The translations under genes were made by a program, and so were the position numbers. From assembly GCF_007997135.1 (NCBI RefSeq), contig NZ_VORU01000001.1, positions 186,001 through 250,000 on the forward strand: a stretch of DNA of 64,000 nucleotides, read 5' to 3'. Numbering within the stretch: position 1 is the stretch's first letter; each line of letters begins with the position of its first letter. Under the pieces are notes generated by a model. It was not told the DNA's origin and ran no database searches. It worked only from the letters and a program-made list of their open reading frames with translations. The stretch comes from Aequorivita lipolytica (lineage in GTDB: Bacteria; Bacteroidota; Bacteroidia; Flavobacteriales; Flavobacteriaceae). This document shows positions 35,879 to 44,858 of the stretch, in pieces.

Positions 35879-36670
35879 TCAAAACTCCATTTTTTCTACC
35901 GAAATCTTTTCGGAATAACTTTTTAGAAGAAATCTTAAAGTATCCGTTTGGGCATTTGTAAAAAACTGAAGTTTTGGCTGTGTGTTTTCTTCCCGAAGCA
36001 AGTTTACACTTTGAAGCACTGTTTTGGTCTGCCGGGCAACGGCTTCTCCAGAATCTATAATCGTTACATTTTCGGGAAGTATTTTTTTTAACTGCGGAAT
36101 AAGGTACGGATAGTGGCTGCAGCCCAAAACTACATAATCAACGTTCGCAGCTATCATAGCCTTGGTGTGTTTTTTTAACAAGGAAATCATTTCGGGCCCG
36201 TTCAGATTTCCAGCTTCTATCAATGGAACGAGTCCCTCACCTATAATTTCCACGACGTTTGTATCCTTCTTGAATTCTTGTGTTATTTTGCTGAAAAGCG
36301 CACTGCTCAATGTTCCCTTAGTAGCCAAGATTCCGATGCTTTTTGAATTGGTCAAGAGGGCTGCCGGTTTAATGGCTGGCTCTATGCCAATAAATGGAAT
36401 ATCGTAATTTTCACGAAGGTTGGTAATTGCGTTTGTAGTTGCGGTATTACAGGCTACAACGATAATTTTAGCTCCGAGATCAAGTAATTTTTCAGTGTTT
36501 TTAATACTGAGAGTTGTAATTTCTTCGGAAGATTTATTTCCATAGGGAGCATTTTTACTATCGGCGAGATAGATAGTATTTTCAAATGGTAAAAGTTTAT
36601 GTATTTCCTGCCAAATGGAAGAACCGCCAACACCGGAATCAAAAATACCTATGGGATTATTTTTTTTCAT
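35879..36670 (-). CDS. murI: Glutamate racemase
   Basis: 263 residues with all racemase marks: FDSGVGGSS near the N-terminus, the first catalytic Cys in VACNTATTNA, and the second in GCSHYPYL. It makes D-glutamate for peptidoglycan in the cytosol. It lies last in a minus-strand envelope cluster but behind a terminator at 36705-36736, so it probably has its own promoter or depends on read-through. Confidence 0.94.
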   Translation of the reverse strand: MKKNNPIGIFDSGVGGSSIWQEIHKLLPFENTIYLADSKNAPYGNKSSEEITTLSIKNTEKLLDLGAKIIVVACNTATTNAITNLRENYDIPFIGIEPAIKPAALLTNSKSIGILATKGTLSSALFSKITQEFKKDTNVVEIIGEGLVPLIEAGNLNGPEMISLLKKHTKAMIAANVDYVVLGCSHYPYLIPQLKKILPENVTIIDSGEAVARQTKTVLQSVNLLREENTQPKLQFFTNAQTDTLRFLLKSYSEKISVEKMEF

Positions 36671-36704
36671 CAGGTAAATGTAGCCAATAACTTCAAATTA
36701 AGGT

Positions 36705-36736
36705 ATAAAAAAACTGCCCACGAAGCGCGGGCAGTT
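36705..36736 (-). terminator. Terminator after ompH copy 2
   Basis: On the minus strand, AACTGCCC (36736-36729) pairs with GGGCAGTT (36719-36712) across a 9-nt loop and is followed by T7. It separates the ompH/bamA cluster from murI. Confidence 0.85.
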
Positions 36737-36761
36737 CCTTAAAAATTTCTTTTGGAAAGAA

Positions 36762-37274
36762 TTACATTCCCAGATCTTTTTTCACATCTGCCATTAGGTC
36801 TTTTCCATCGGCAAGTATTACGCCGCCGCTACCTACTGTAGAGTCAAGTACGTATTGATAACCTTGAGCTTTAGCAACTTTCTGGATAGTACTTTGAGCT
36901 TTTTCTAGGATTGGTTTAAAAATATCTGTTCTTTTTTTATCCAAATCCTGAAGCGCTTGCTGACGGTATGCTTGAATATTATCCTGCATTCCTTGAACTT
37001 CTTGAAATCTCTTTTGATTCTCTTCATCAGATTTTCCAGCGGCTTCACCATCATATAATTTCATCTTGGTTTCAAGTTCTTTGGCCATCGCTTTAATTTC
37101 TGTATCGTATGTTTTCTGAACTTTTTCTAACTGGCTCTGTGCAGCTTTGTATTCTGGCATAGCCTCTATAAGTTCTTGTGCATTGATGTGTGCAATTTTG
37201 GATTGGGCATTTACAAAACTTGTAGCTCCCATAAATAGCGCCATTGCAACTAAAACTATTTTCATTTTTTTCAT
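36762..37274 (-). CDS. OmpH/Skp family periplasmic chaperone, copy 2
   Basis: 170 residues. A signal peptide (1-23, ending VNAQ) is followed by the OmpH start KIAHINAQELIEAMPEYKAAQSQL, a coiled-coil pair (about 45-130) and a C-terminal strand region. Skp-like trimers hold unfolded outer-membrane proteins in the periplasm on their way to BamA. The length is typical of Skp. It follows a longer paralogue and bamA in the same direction. Confidence 0.92.
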   Translation of the reverse strand: MKKMKIVLVAMALFMGATSFVNAQSKIAHINAQELIEAMPEYKAAQSQLEKVQKTYDTEIKAMAKELETKMKLYDGEAAGKSDEENQKRFQEVQGMQDNIQAYRQQALQDLDKKRTDIFKPILEKAQSTIQKVAKAQGYQYVLDSTVGSGGVILADGKDLMADVKKDLGM

Positions 37275-37338
37275 TGTAAGTGTATTTAATTTAAGTGTTA
37301 TTCTTTTATTTGTATTGATTATTAAATATTAAAATTAT

Positions 37339-38214
37339 TTATTGACCATCTCCTTCTTCGCCATCGCCACCTTCTGGGAGATTGTTCTTATTTTGACGTA
37401 CATTCATTATTGAGTCTCTTCTTCTATCTCTTTCATCTATTAATCGCTGTCTGCGTTCGTCAAACTCCGCTTTTTTAGCCGCTCTGATGGAGTCACGTTC
37501 TTTTTGACGTTGGGCCATCATTTCTTCACGCTCGCTCTTTTTAGCTTCAACTATTTTTTCGCGCTCCTGCTGCTTTTCTTCAATTGCTTTTTCCCTTTCA
37601 GTAACGGCACCTTCTTCTTCAAGAGAAAGTTTTTCGCGTTGTTCTATTTCACGTTTTTCTTTTTTGTCTGCGGCCTGTACTCTTCTGCCCGCGCGCTCAA
37701 TACTTCGTAATACTAAATCGCTGATGTCATTTCTTTTTGCTGCGAAAAGCATAACCACATCTGCAGATTTATCAAAAATGAAGTCGTATTTTTTGTTTTC
37801 AGCAATTTCTTGAACAATATTGAAAACTTGATCTTGAATAGGCTGAACCAACTGTCTCCTCTGTATCATTAAGTCGCCATTCGGGCCAAAACGATCTTGC
37901 TGGTATTGAAGCATTTCGTCTTCCTTTATTTTTATTTCCTCATCCCTTTCATCTATCAACTCTTTTGTTAAAAGAACCCTTTCATTCGCAAGATTCAATT
38001 TCATTTGGTCTATTTCTTTTTGTTTCTTTTCAATGTCCAGTTTCCAGCGTTGAACTTTCCCCTCTAGTTGAATGGAAGCTTCTTTGTATTCTGGAACGCT
38101 TTCCAGGATATATTCCATATCGATATATCCTATGCGAACCCCTCTTTGAGCTTCAGCCATAAAGGTGAAGCAAAAAAGGAAAAGGGTAAAAAATAGTATT
38201 TTTTTTGTCTTCAT
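37339..38214 (-). CDS. OmpH/Skp family periplasmic chaperone, copy 1 (extended)
   Basis: 291 residues. It has a signal peptide (1-22) and an OmpH core (RIGYIDMEYILESVPEYKEAS) to about residue 170. An extra Glu/Lys/Arg-rich helix of about 100 residues follows (RAKKAEFDERRQRLIDERDR), ending in an acidic tail. The extension is predicted to be a long charged coiled coil and is absent from the second copy. It sits 39 nt after bamA and 64 nt before copy 2. The cluster bamA-ompH-ompH is standard in Bacteroidota. Confidence 0.9.
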   Translation of the reverse strand: MKTKKILFFTLFLFCFTFMAEAQRGVRIGYIDMEYILESVPEYKEASIQLEGKVQRWKLDIEKKQKEIDQMKLNLANERVLLTKELIDERDEEIKIKEDEMLQYQQDRFGPNGDLMIQRRQLVQPIQDQVFNIVQEIAENKKYDFIFDKSADVVMLFAAKRNDISDLVLRSIERAGRRVQAADKKEKREIEQREKLSLEEEGAVTEREKAIEEKQQEREKIVEAKKSEREEMMAQRQKERDSIRAAKKAEFDERRQRLIDERDRRRDSIMNVRQNKNNLPEGGDGEEGDGQ

Positions 38215-38253
38215 ATTAGTTGGTTGTTGTTTAAGAAAAAATCGTGCCAGTTT

Positions 38254-40866
38254 TTAAAATTGCTGTCCAATAATAAAGTGTGGTTCCCATCCGTTCTTTT
38301 CGGTTCCACCCAAAACTGGGTCAAATCCATATCCAAAATCGATTCCCAAAAGTCCGAATGCGGGCATAAATATACGTAATCCTACACCAGCGGAACGTTT
38401 CAGTTCAAAAGGATTGTAATCTCTGAAGCCGTCATAAGAAGCTCCTCCCTCTGCAAACCCAAGTACATAAATGGATGCCATCTGCGCCAAAGTTACTGGA
38501 TATCTTACCTCTAACGAAAATTTATTGTAAATCGTATTTCCGTCAATAGGGGTAAGAGATTGATTTGGATATCCTCTCAACTGGATTACTTCGCGGCCAT
38601 CTAGGCTATAAGCTCCAAGGCCATCACCACCAACAAAATATCTTTCAAAAGGTGGAATCCCGCGATCTTGGTTGTAGGCTCCCAAAAATCCAAATTCTGT
38701 GTTGGTTCGCAATACTAGCTTTTCAACCAGTTTTGTGTACCAAGTTCCCTTGAATTTAATTTTATAGTACTCCAACCATTTGAAACGTTCTTGATCTATA
38801 GCGGAAATTCTCTTGTTATCGTCAACAAATTCGGGATTATCAGGATTGGTTAATGCAAGCTGGTCTCTTTCTCGGGAAAGCGCTTTATAATCTACACTGT
38901 TAAATGCAGAATAGGGCGGAGTCAACTTTGCTGTAATGCTAAAATCTGAACCCGAAGTAGGATATATTGGGTTTGTTGCCGTGTTATTTCGGCTAATGCC
39001 AATGGTATAGGCAAGGTTATTTGAATAACCATCACCGAAGGTGAATAATCCAGTGTTATAATTATTTAAGTTATAATGTTGGAAACTAATTGCATTAGAC
39101 CATACAAAGTAATCATCTGGCCATTTTACTTTTTTGGCAAGGCCTACAGAACCTCCAGTTATGGTAAAGCTTCTGGTTTTGTCCGCTCTACGCTGTCTTG
39201 GATCATAATAATTCTGAATGGTATGTGAAAAAGAGGTGGACAATTGTACAGGTTTTCTTCCCCCCAACCATGGTTCTGTAAGCGAAAGGCTATAGGTTTG
39301 GTAATAGCTACTTGCCTGTGCACGAATGGATAGTTTTTGACCGTCGCCCATTGGCAGCGGTTTGTAAGAACTTAGATTGAAAATGTTCCGAAGTGAAAAG
39401 TTATTGAAGGAAAGCCCAAGAGTTCCCACAAAACCACCTCCGCCATAACCTCCTTGAAGTTCAATCTGGCTAGATCCTTTTTCAACTACAGAGTATTCCA
39501 AATCAACAAGGCCGTTGTTTTCATCAACTTTTTTGAAGTTTGGTGAAAGTTGTTCCGGATCAAAAAAGCCTAACTGTCCTAATTCACGAATAGTTCTTAC
39601 CACATCGCGTTTGCTATATTTTTGGCCTGGACGGGTTCTTAATTCCCTATAAATAACGTGATCGTTTGTGCGATCGTTTCCAATAACCGTTACGTGATCA
39701 AAATAGAATAAACTACGTTCCATAATCCTTATTTCAAAATCGATGGTGTCGTTACGTACGGCAACTTCTACTGGGTTTATACGCGCAGCTAGATACCCAT
39801 TGTTCTGATATAAATTGGTAAGATCGTTTGCTTCTGGGTCACTATCATCCTGAATGCGTTCTTGCAGTAGGATGCCGTTGTAAACTTCGCCGGTTTTAAT
39901 TCCAAGAATTTGGCGTAATTGGCCGTCAGTAAATACGCTGTTTCCAATGAATTTGATATCGCCAAAATAATATTTATCTCCTTCTTCAAGATTTATATCG
40001 AGCGCTACATTTTTTCTGTCAAGCACCCGCAATGTATCGTTAATAATACGTGCGTCACGATAACCGTTTGATTTGTATTTTTTCAGAAGTGATTCTCTGT
40101 CTTCCTCAAATCCTTCTTCGGTAAATTTTGAGCGTTTCCAAAAACGGATTAGGTTTTTGCGTTTGGTCTTTTTCATGGAACGGCGTAGTTTACCATCGCT
40201 AAACTGTTCATTCCCTTCAAAGTTGATATTTTTAACTTTAACGCGCTTTCCCTTGTCAACTGAAATAACCATATTCCTTGATTCCTCAACACCTGTTGAA
40301 TCGGTATAGGGAGTGGTATTTATGGTAACTTCGGTATTATAAAAGCCGTCTTTTTTATATAGGTTTGTGATGTAGTTTTTTGTAGTGGTAAGTAGGTTTT
40401 TGGTAATCTTAGCGCCAGCTTTAAGGTCGTTGTCCTTAATTATTTCTTTTTTCTTCGCTTTGCGAACACCTTTACCCGAGATAACTACTTCCCTGAGCTT
40501 GGGCAATTCCACGATGTATAATTCAAGATCAACATTGTCACCTTCTACATTGGTTACGTAGAAAGCGATGTCGCTAAAAAGATTTTGTTCCCAAAGTTTT
40601 TTGGTTACCTGGCTCAATTTTTCACCGGGAATATAGATTCGGTCCCCTTTTTTGAGTCCTGTAAAGGCAATAACCGTTTGTTCGTTGAAGTTTTGTGCAC
40701 CCGTAACGGTTATTTCGTTTATAGTGTATTTTCTTCCGCTGTCAAGTTCTTTTTGCTGCGCTTGTAGTGAAAAAACGGAAAGTATTGTAAATAGTAAAAT
40801 ACAATAAGATTTTCTGTATATGTGCAATAGGGAACTATTGTTTAAGTTGTTCACTGGTTTTTCCAA
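38254..40866 (-). CDS. bamA: Outer membrane protein assembly factor BamA
   Basis: 870 residues. A signal segment ending SLQAQ near residue 37 is followed by POTRA domains (about 45-440) and an Omp85 16-stranded barrel that ends in Gln-Gln-Phe, the expected C-terminal aromatic. Barrel marks include GYGGGGFVGTLGLSFNNFS and the RGYPNQSLTP loop-6 segment (VRGF/Y-like). BamA inserts and folds outer-membrane proteins. The gene overlaps the end of uppS by 32 nt and has no later in-frame Met before the signal peptide, so the overlap is probably real. Confidence 0.95.
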   Translation of the reverse strand: MEKPVNNLNNSSLLHIYRKSYCILLFTILSVFSLQAQQKELDSGRKYTINEITVTGAQNFNEQTVIAFTGLKKGDRIYIPGEKLSQVTKKLWEQNLFSDIAFYVTNVEGDNVDLELYIVELPKLREVVISGKGVRKAKKKEIIKDNDLKAGAKITKNLLTTTKNYITNLYKKDGFYNTEVTINTTPYTDSTGVEESRNMVISVDKGKRVKVKNINFEGNEQFSDGKLRRSMKKTKRKNLIRFWKRSKFTEEGFEEDRESLLKKYKSNGYRDARIINDTLRVLDRKNVALDINLEEGDKYYFGDIKFIGNSVFTDGQLRQILGIKTGEVYNGILLQERIQDDSDPEANDLTNLYQNNGYLAARINPVEVAVRNDTIDFEIRIMERSLFYFDHVTVIGNDRTNDHVIYRELRTRPGQKYSKRDVVRTIRELGQLGFFDPEQLSPNFKKVDENNGLVDLEYSVVEKGSSQIELQGGYGGGGFVGTLGLSFNNFSLRNIFNLSSYKPLPMGDGQKLSIRAQASSYYQTYSLSLTEPWLGGRKPVQLSTSFSHTIQNYYDPRQRRADKTRSFTITGGSVGLAKKVKWPDDYFVWSNAISFQHYNLNNYNTGLFTFGDGYSNNLAYTIGISRNNTATNPIYPTSGSDFSITAKLTPPYSAFNSVDYKALSRERDQLALTNPDNPEFVDDNKRISAIDQERFKWLEYYKIKFKGTWYTKLVEKLVLRTNTEFGFLGAYNQDRGIPPFERYFVGGDGLGAYSLDGREVIQLRGYPNQSLTPIDGNTIYNKFSLEVRYPVTLAQMASIYVLGFAEGGASYDGFRDYNPFELKRSAGVGLRIFMPAFGLLGIDFGYGFDPVLGGTEKNGWEPHFIIGQQF

Positions 40867-41584
40867 ATCTTCTTTCTCTGTTTTGATAATTTAATATTGC
40901 TTCAAAAAGATGGTTTTTAGTATAATCCGGCCAAAGTGTTTCAGTAAAATACAGTTCGGCATATGCTAATTGCCAAAGTAGAAAATTACTAATGCGCTGC
41001 TCGCCACTGGTGCGGATTAACAAATCTACATCTGGTAAATTTTGCGTGTAAAGATGATTATTTATTACCGTTTCATCAATATCGTGCGGCGAAATTAGGT
41101 TATTTTTAACTTTAAGACTAATCTCTTTTATTGTTTTTGTAATTTCTTCCCTAGAACCATAACTGAGTGCAAGGGTTAAGGTCATCCGGTTATTATCCTT
41201 TGTTTTCTCTATAACATCGTGCAGCTCTTTGTGTGCTTTTTTGGGCAAAGCATCTAGATTGCCAATAGCGTTTAACTTTATATTGTTATCCTGCAGAGTC
41301 TTTATTTCTTTTTTAAGCGAAGAAACCAAAAGTTTCATCAACAGTTCCACTTCCAATTTTGGACGGTTCCAGTTTTCTGTTGAAAAAGCATAAAGTGTTA
41401 AAAAAGGAATTCCAATTTCTGCGCTTCCTTCCACAATTTCGCGGACAGCTTTGCTGCCATTTTCATGGCCAATAGAACGGAAAAGACCTTTCTGCTTTGC
41501 CCAGCGGCCATTGCCGTCCATAATTATGGCAAGGTGCTGGGGTAATTTTTCTTTGTCTATTTGGTCTTTTAGGTCCATCGTCAT
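40835..41584 (-). CDS. uppS: Isoprenyl transferase (undecaprenyl diphosphate synthase)
   Basis: About 249 residues from the Met at 41584 (41578 is equally possible). The frame is open to 41623, but starting there would overlap the upstream gene, whose stop is at 41586, and would add residues outside the family. Motifs: HLAIIMDGNGRWAKQ with the catalytic Asp, and RTSGEQRISNFLLWQLAYAEL near the C-terminus. The cytosolic enzyme makes the C55 lipid carrier for cell-wall synthesis. It is directly followed by bamA in an envelope operon. Confidence 0.94.
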   Translation of the reverse strand: MTMDLKDQIDKEKLPQHLAIIMDGNGRWAKQKGLFRSIGHENGSKAVREIVEGSAEIGIPFLTLYAFSTENWNRPKLEVELLMKLLVSSLKKEIKTLQDNNIKLNAIGNLDALPKKAHKELHDVIEKTKDNNRMTLTLALSYGSREEITKTIKEISLKVKNNLISPHDIDETVINNHLYTQNLPDVDLLIRTSGEQRISNFLLWQLAYAELYFTETLWPDYTKNHLFEAILNYQNRERRFGKTSEQLKQ

Positions 41585-41585
41585 T

Positions 41586-42281
41586 TTAAAAGTTGCAATA
41601 GCAGGGCTTTCTTCCGAAGGCAAAAGTAACGGTTATACCAGTAAAAACATACCAATCGTTGTTATTTGTATTCCCGAATTTCAGATTGTCAAAATCGGTC
41701 TCGCCTTTAATTGGGTTGCTTCCGTCGAGGTTATCGGTGAAAGTGTATCGGGCCCCAATTTCAAAGCCGATCATTGCGTTGCTGCTAATATTTGCTTTAT
41801 AACCTAAAACCATTGGGATGGCAAAGGTTGAGGCATTTTCATATTCAATAAAATCGACACCATCACCATTTTTTACGAGAGCATTGTATCCAAAATAGGT
41901 TAGCCCTGTATACAGATAGGGGGTAGATATGGCTTTTTGGCTGTGTACGTCAAAATCCCAAAAGGTATATTCCAATCCTACGGAAACTTCTTTTAATCTA
42001 TTAATGAAATGATAGCCACGCTGTTCCCGGCGACCGTTGGAACTCTTAGCATCATCACCTTTTATTTCAGCAAAAAGAGCTGATGCCCTAAACGAATGTC
42101 GCGCACTTCGGTTCCATTTAAATAGACCTCCTACGGCAAAGCTATTCGGATTAATGTAATTGGTTTTTCCAACGTCACCTATATAATTGGCTCCTCCAAT
42201 CATTCCGCCTATTTCATAGGTTTGGGAATGTGCAAAGAACACTGTTGAGAGTATTAAAAATACAGTCGCGAAATACTTCAT
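41586..42281 (-). CDS. DUF6089 family outer-membrane beta-barrel protein
   Basis: About 231 residues from the ATG at 42281, where a signal peptide (MKYFATVFLILSTVFFAHSQ) begins; an in-frame ATG at 42326 would add 15 residues that do not belong to it. The mature part starts TYEIGGMIGGANYIGDVG and continues as an 8-stranded-type barrel with GLEYTFWDFDVH and GARYTFTDNLDGS, ending in Asn-Phe. The family is regularly found next to uppS and bamA in Bacteroidota. Its function is not known. Confidence 0.85.
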   Translation of the reverse strand: MKYFATVFLILSTVFFAHSQTYEIGGMIGGANYIGDVGKTNYINPNSFAVGGLFKWNRSARHSFRASALFAEIKGDDAKSSNGRREQRGYHFINRLKEVSVGLEYTFWDFDVHSQKAISTPYLYTGLTYFGYNALVKNGDGVDFIEYENASTFAIPMVLGYKANISSNAMIGFEIGARYTFTDNLDGSNPIKGETDFDNLKFGNTNNNDWYVFTGITVTFAFGRKPCYCNF

Positions 42282-42297
42282 ATACTTTAAAAGTTTG

Positions 42298-42305
42298 CAA
42301 ATATA
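42298..42305 (-). promoter_or_regulatory. -7 box before the DUF6089/uppS/bamA genes
   Basis: TATATTTG on the minus strand matches TAnnTTTG and lies 17 nt before the ATG at 42281. No TTG is seen at the standard distance. It would allow expression of the envelope genes independent of nadK. Confidence 0.5.
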
Positions 42306-42381
42306 ACAATAAACTTGGCTTGACATTATTGGAAGCCAATTTGTCTCTGTTTGATTAACAAATTTTGATGGATTTTATTGT

Positions 42382-43266
42382 TTAGTTGCGCTTGTCTTCG
42401 CCCCACAAAAGTTTTTTGCGAAGGGTTTTTATAAAGCTATCGTCGTGGAGTTGCAGCAATTTTATAGTGAACGGAGCTTTTTTAATTACAATAGTGGTTT
42501 CGTTTTCCAAAGTAGCAATTCTGGAATCCATGGAAACCAAAAAAGTGTTTTCGCGTCCTGAAACTTTTAGCGAAATGGTGCTGGAATCTGGAATTACCAA
42601 AGGCCGGGCATTAAGATTGTGCGGCGCTATTGGGGTAAGTACAATGTTATTTGCCTCTGGGTCAATTACCGGTCCTCCACAACTTAAAGAATAGCCAGTT
42701 GAACCCGTTGGCGTCGCCACAATAAGACCATCGGACCAATAGGAAGTTAGGTATTTATCGTTAACAAAAGTTTCCACTTTTATCATGGAAGTTGTATTTC
42801 GCCTGTTTACTGCAACTTCATTTAAGGCAAAATTTAAGGGTTTGATTTCTGCGCTCTGCGGAAATGTTTCTACAGTGAGCAAGCTTCTTTCAGAAATAGA
42901 ATATTCGCCTTCTAAAATCTTACTTAGGCTTTCGGTCATCTCCTCCTTTTGTATGGTTGCCAAAAAACCAAGTCTTCCGGTGTTTATTCCAACAATGGGA
43001 ATGTCTAAATCTGCCACAAATGTTACCGCTTTCAGAATAGTTCCATCACCACCAATACTGAAAAAAAGGTCGAAACTTTTATCCAATTCAGTAAAAGTAG
43101 AAAAGCCGGAAAAATTTTTTGTAATGTCTTGATTTTTATTGATGATGCCCAGAAAATTTGCCTCAATAAGCACTTCGGCCTCTCTTTTTTGAAGCGCATC
43201 CAGCAACATCTGAATGTATATTTCAGAATTTTCGTGATAAAACTGTCCGTAGATACCTATTTTCAT
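42382..43266 (-). CDS. nadK: NAD kinase
   Basis: 294 residues. It contains the family signature FFSIGGDGTILKAV (GGDGT loop), then NTGRLGFLA, NEVAVNRR and DGLIVATPTGSTGYSLSCGGP. The enzyme phosphorylates NAD to NADP in the cytosol using ATP or polyphosphate. It lies downstream of the CBS-domain gene, with the perfect GACTACT array between them ending 44 nt from its start codon. Confidence 0.95.
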   Translation of the reverse strand: MKIGIYGQFYHENSEIYIQMLLDALQKREAEVLIEANFLGIINKNQDITKNFSGFSTFTELDKSFDLFFSIGGDGTILKAVTFVADLDIPIVGINTGRLGFLATIQKEEMTESLSKILEGEYSISERSLLTVETFPQSAEIKPLNFALNEVAVNRRNTTSMIKVETFVNDKYLTSYWSDGLIVATPTGSTGYSLSCGGPVIDPEANNIVLTPIAPHNLNARPLVIPDSSTISLKVSGRENTFLVSMDSRIATLENETTIVIKKAPFTIKLLQLHDDSFIKTLRKKLLWGEDKRN

Positions 43267-43310
43267 TTAAATAAACTTGATGCAATTAATGTTGTGGATT
43301 TTATTAATTT

Positions 43311-43401
43311 GACTACTGACTACTGACTACTGACTACTGACTACTGACTACTGACTACTGACTACTGACTACTGACTACTGACTACTGACTACTGACTAC
43401 T
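43311..43401 (-). repeat. Thirteen perfect tandem GACTACT heptamers
   Basis: The 7-bp unit GACTACT (AGTAGTC in the transcribed direction) is repeated 13 times without a single change over 91 bp. The array begins inside the stop codon of the CBS gene (43400-43402) and ends 44 nt before the nadK ATG. No spacers exist, so it is not a CRISPR. Perfect copies suggest recent slippage and probable copy-number variation between strains. Confidence 0.95.
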
Positions 43402-44056
43402 ATATATTAAGATACTTGTCCAAATAATCGGAGCGTTCCTTCAAATCCTCCAAAAACTTATCTTCTTCGTGATGGCTAATCACGTTGTAATTATACCTTC
43501 TAAAAGTCTGCGCAATACTGTTCATTGCTGTGTGGCCTATTTTTACAGTTAATTGTACAGTTCCGTCAGTTATTTTTGAAATGAATACTCCAAAAATCCG
43601 CGTTCCGTTAGACTCCACTATTTGGCACACCTCGCTGAAAGAATAATCCTGAATGCCTTTTTCAACCACAATAATGCCCCCTGTTTCATTCAAGAAAGGT
43701 GTGTTGTTGAAAAGACTCATAATATCGCCCAACTCATAATATCCTAAATACTTATTTTCTGCCCCAAGAACGGGCATGATATTGCTATTGTTTAATGCGA
43801 AAGCTTCCAAAATATCCAGCCAATTGGTATCTTCCAACACGTGAAAAGGCTCCAAAGCATATTGAAAATCACTCAGCAATTTTTTGTTATCAAAACAATA
43901 CGCATCGTTTTCAGAAACACAACCTATATAATGACCGTCTTTTTCAACAGGAACGTGTGAATAGGTGAGTTGATTAAAAACTGTTTGCACATCCTTTATT
44001 TTGGCAGAAACGTCAAACGCTTCAATATCGTTAATGATGTAATTAAGGGTTTCCAT
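43400..44056 (-). CDS. CBS domain pair protein
   Basis: 218 residues. Two CBS motifs are present (about 1-65 with YSHVPVEKDGHYIGCVS, and about 70-120 with NIMPVLGAENKYLGYYEL). An ACT-like region (about 125-200) comes next. CBS pairs bind adenosine nucleotides and regulate partner proteins. No catalytic domain is attached, so this is probably a stand-alone regulator. Its stop codon overlaps the first unit of the GACTACT array. It is transcribed toward nadK and divergently from pdxJ. Confidence 0.85.
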   Translation of the reverse strand: METLNYIINDIEAFDVSAKIKDVQTVFNQLTYSHVPVEKDGHYIGCVSENDAYCFDNKKLLSDFQYALEPFHVLEDTNWLDILEAFALNNSNIMPVLGAENKYLGYYELGDIMSLFNNTPFLNETGGIIVVEKGIQDYSFSEVCQIVESNGTRIFGVFISKITDGTVQLTVKIGHTAMNSIAQTFRRYNYNVISHHEEDKFLEDLKERSDYLDKYLNI

Positions 44057-44117
44057 TACTAATTGTTTTTAATGCAAATTACTTAAAATAAAGGTTCATT
44101 AGCATTTAGAAGGTTTG

Positions 44118-44125
44118 TATTTTTG
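44118..44125 (+). promoter_or_regulatory. Promoter for pdxJ
   Basis: TATTTTTG matches TAnnTTTG, with GGTTC 20 nt upstream in place of TTG. It lies 19 nt before the pdxJ ATG at 44145. Confidence 0.55.
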
Positions 44126-44144
44126 TTAATTATAATACAAGGAA

Positions 44145-44858
44145 ATGACAAAATTAAGCGTAAACATAAACAAAATAGCCACATTGCGCAACGCACGCGG
44201 CGGTAATGTTCCTGATCTTTTACAGGTTGCAAAAGATGCTCAGAAATTTGGTGCACAGGGAATTACTATTCACCCAAGGCCTGATGAACGCCATATTCGT
44301 TACCAAGATGCATATAATTTAAAATCCATTGTTTCAACAGAGTATAATATAGAGGGAAACCCGATGGATGATTTCACGGAAATGGTTTTGGAAATAAAAC
44401 CTACACAAGTAACGCTCGTCCCAGATGCGGTAGATGCAATTACTTCCAACGCCGGTTGGGATACTGTGAAGCACAAAGACTATTTAAAGGAAATTATTTC
44501 TGAATTTAAACGAAACGGAATCCGCACTTCAATTTTTGTAGATCCAGCTTTAAAAATGATTGAAGGCGCTGCCGAAACCGGAGCGGACCGAATTGAATTG
44601 TACACAGAGGAATTCGCCAAGCAATATTCGTTAGGAAACAAAGATGCTATAAAACCATATACAGAATGTGCGATTCTTGCGAACAATCTGAATTTAGGGA
44701 TTAATGCAGGCCACGACCTTTCATTGGAGAACATTGCGTTTTTTAAACAAAACATCCCAAATCTTTTGGAGGTGAGCATTGGGCACGCACTTATTTGTGA
44801 GGCGCTTTATGATGGGTTGGAAAAGGTGATTTCAGAATATTTAAGAAAACTTAGCTGA
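44145..44858 (+). CDS. pdxJ: Pyridoxine 5'-phosphate synthase
   Basis: 237 residues of the TIM-barrel PdxJ family. Marks include LSVNINKIATLRNARGG at the start, TIHPRPDERHI, NIEGNP, ELYTEEFA and NAGHDLSLEN. The enzyme condenses 1-deoxyxylulose 5-phosphate with 3-amino-1-hydroxyacetone phosphate to form the pyridoxine ring. The stop TGA overlaps the ATG of the hydrolase gene (TGATG), so the two are coupled. Confidence 0.95.
   Translation: MTKLSVNINKIATLRNARGGNVPDLLQVAKDAQKFGAQGITIHPRPDERHIRYQDAYNLKSIVSTEYNIEGNPMDDFTEMVLEIKPTQVTLVPDAVDAITSNAGWDTVKHKDYLKEIISEFKRNGIRTSIFVDPALKMIEGAAETGADRIELYTEEFAKQYSLGNKDAIKPYTECAILANNLNLGINAGHDLSLENIAFFKQNIPNLLEVSIGHALICEALYDGLEKVISEYLRKLS

Noticed and set aside
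43311-43401. CRISPR array
   Set aside because: The repeat unit is 7 bp with no spacers and no cas genes nearby; it is a simple tandem repeat.
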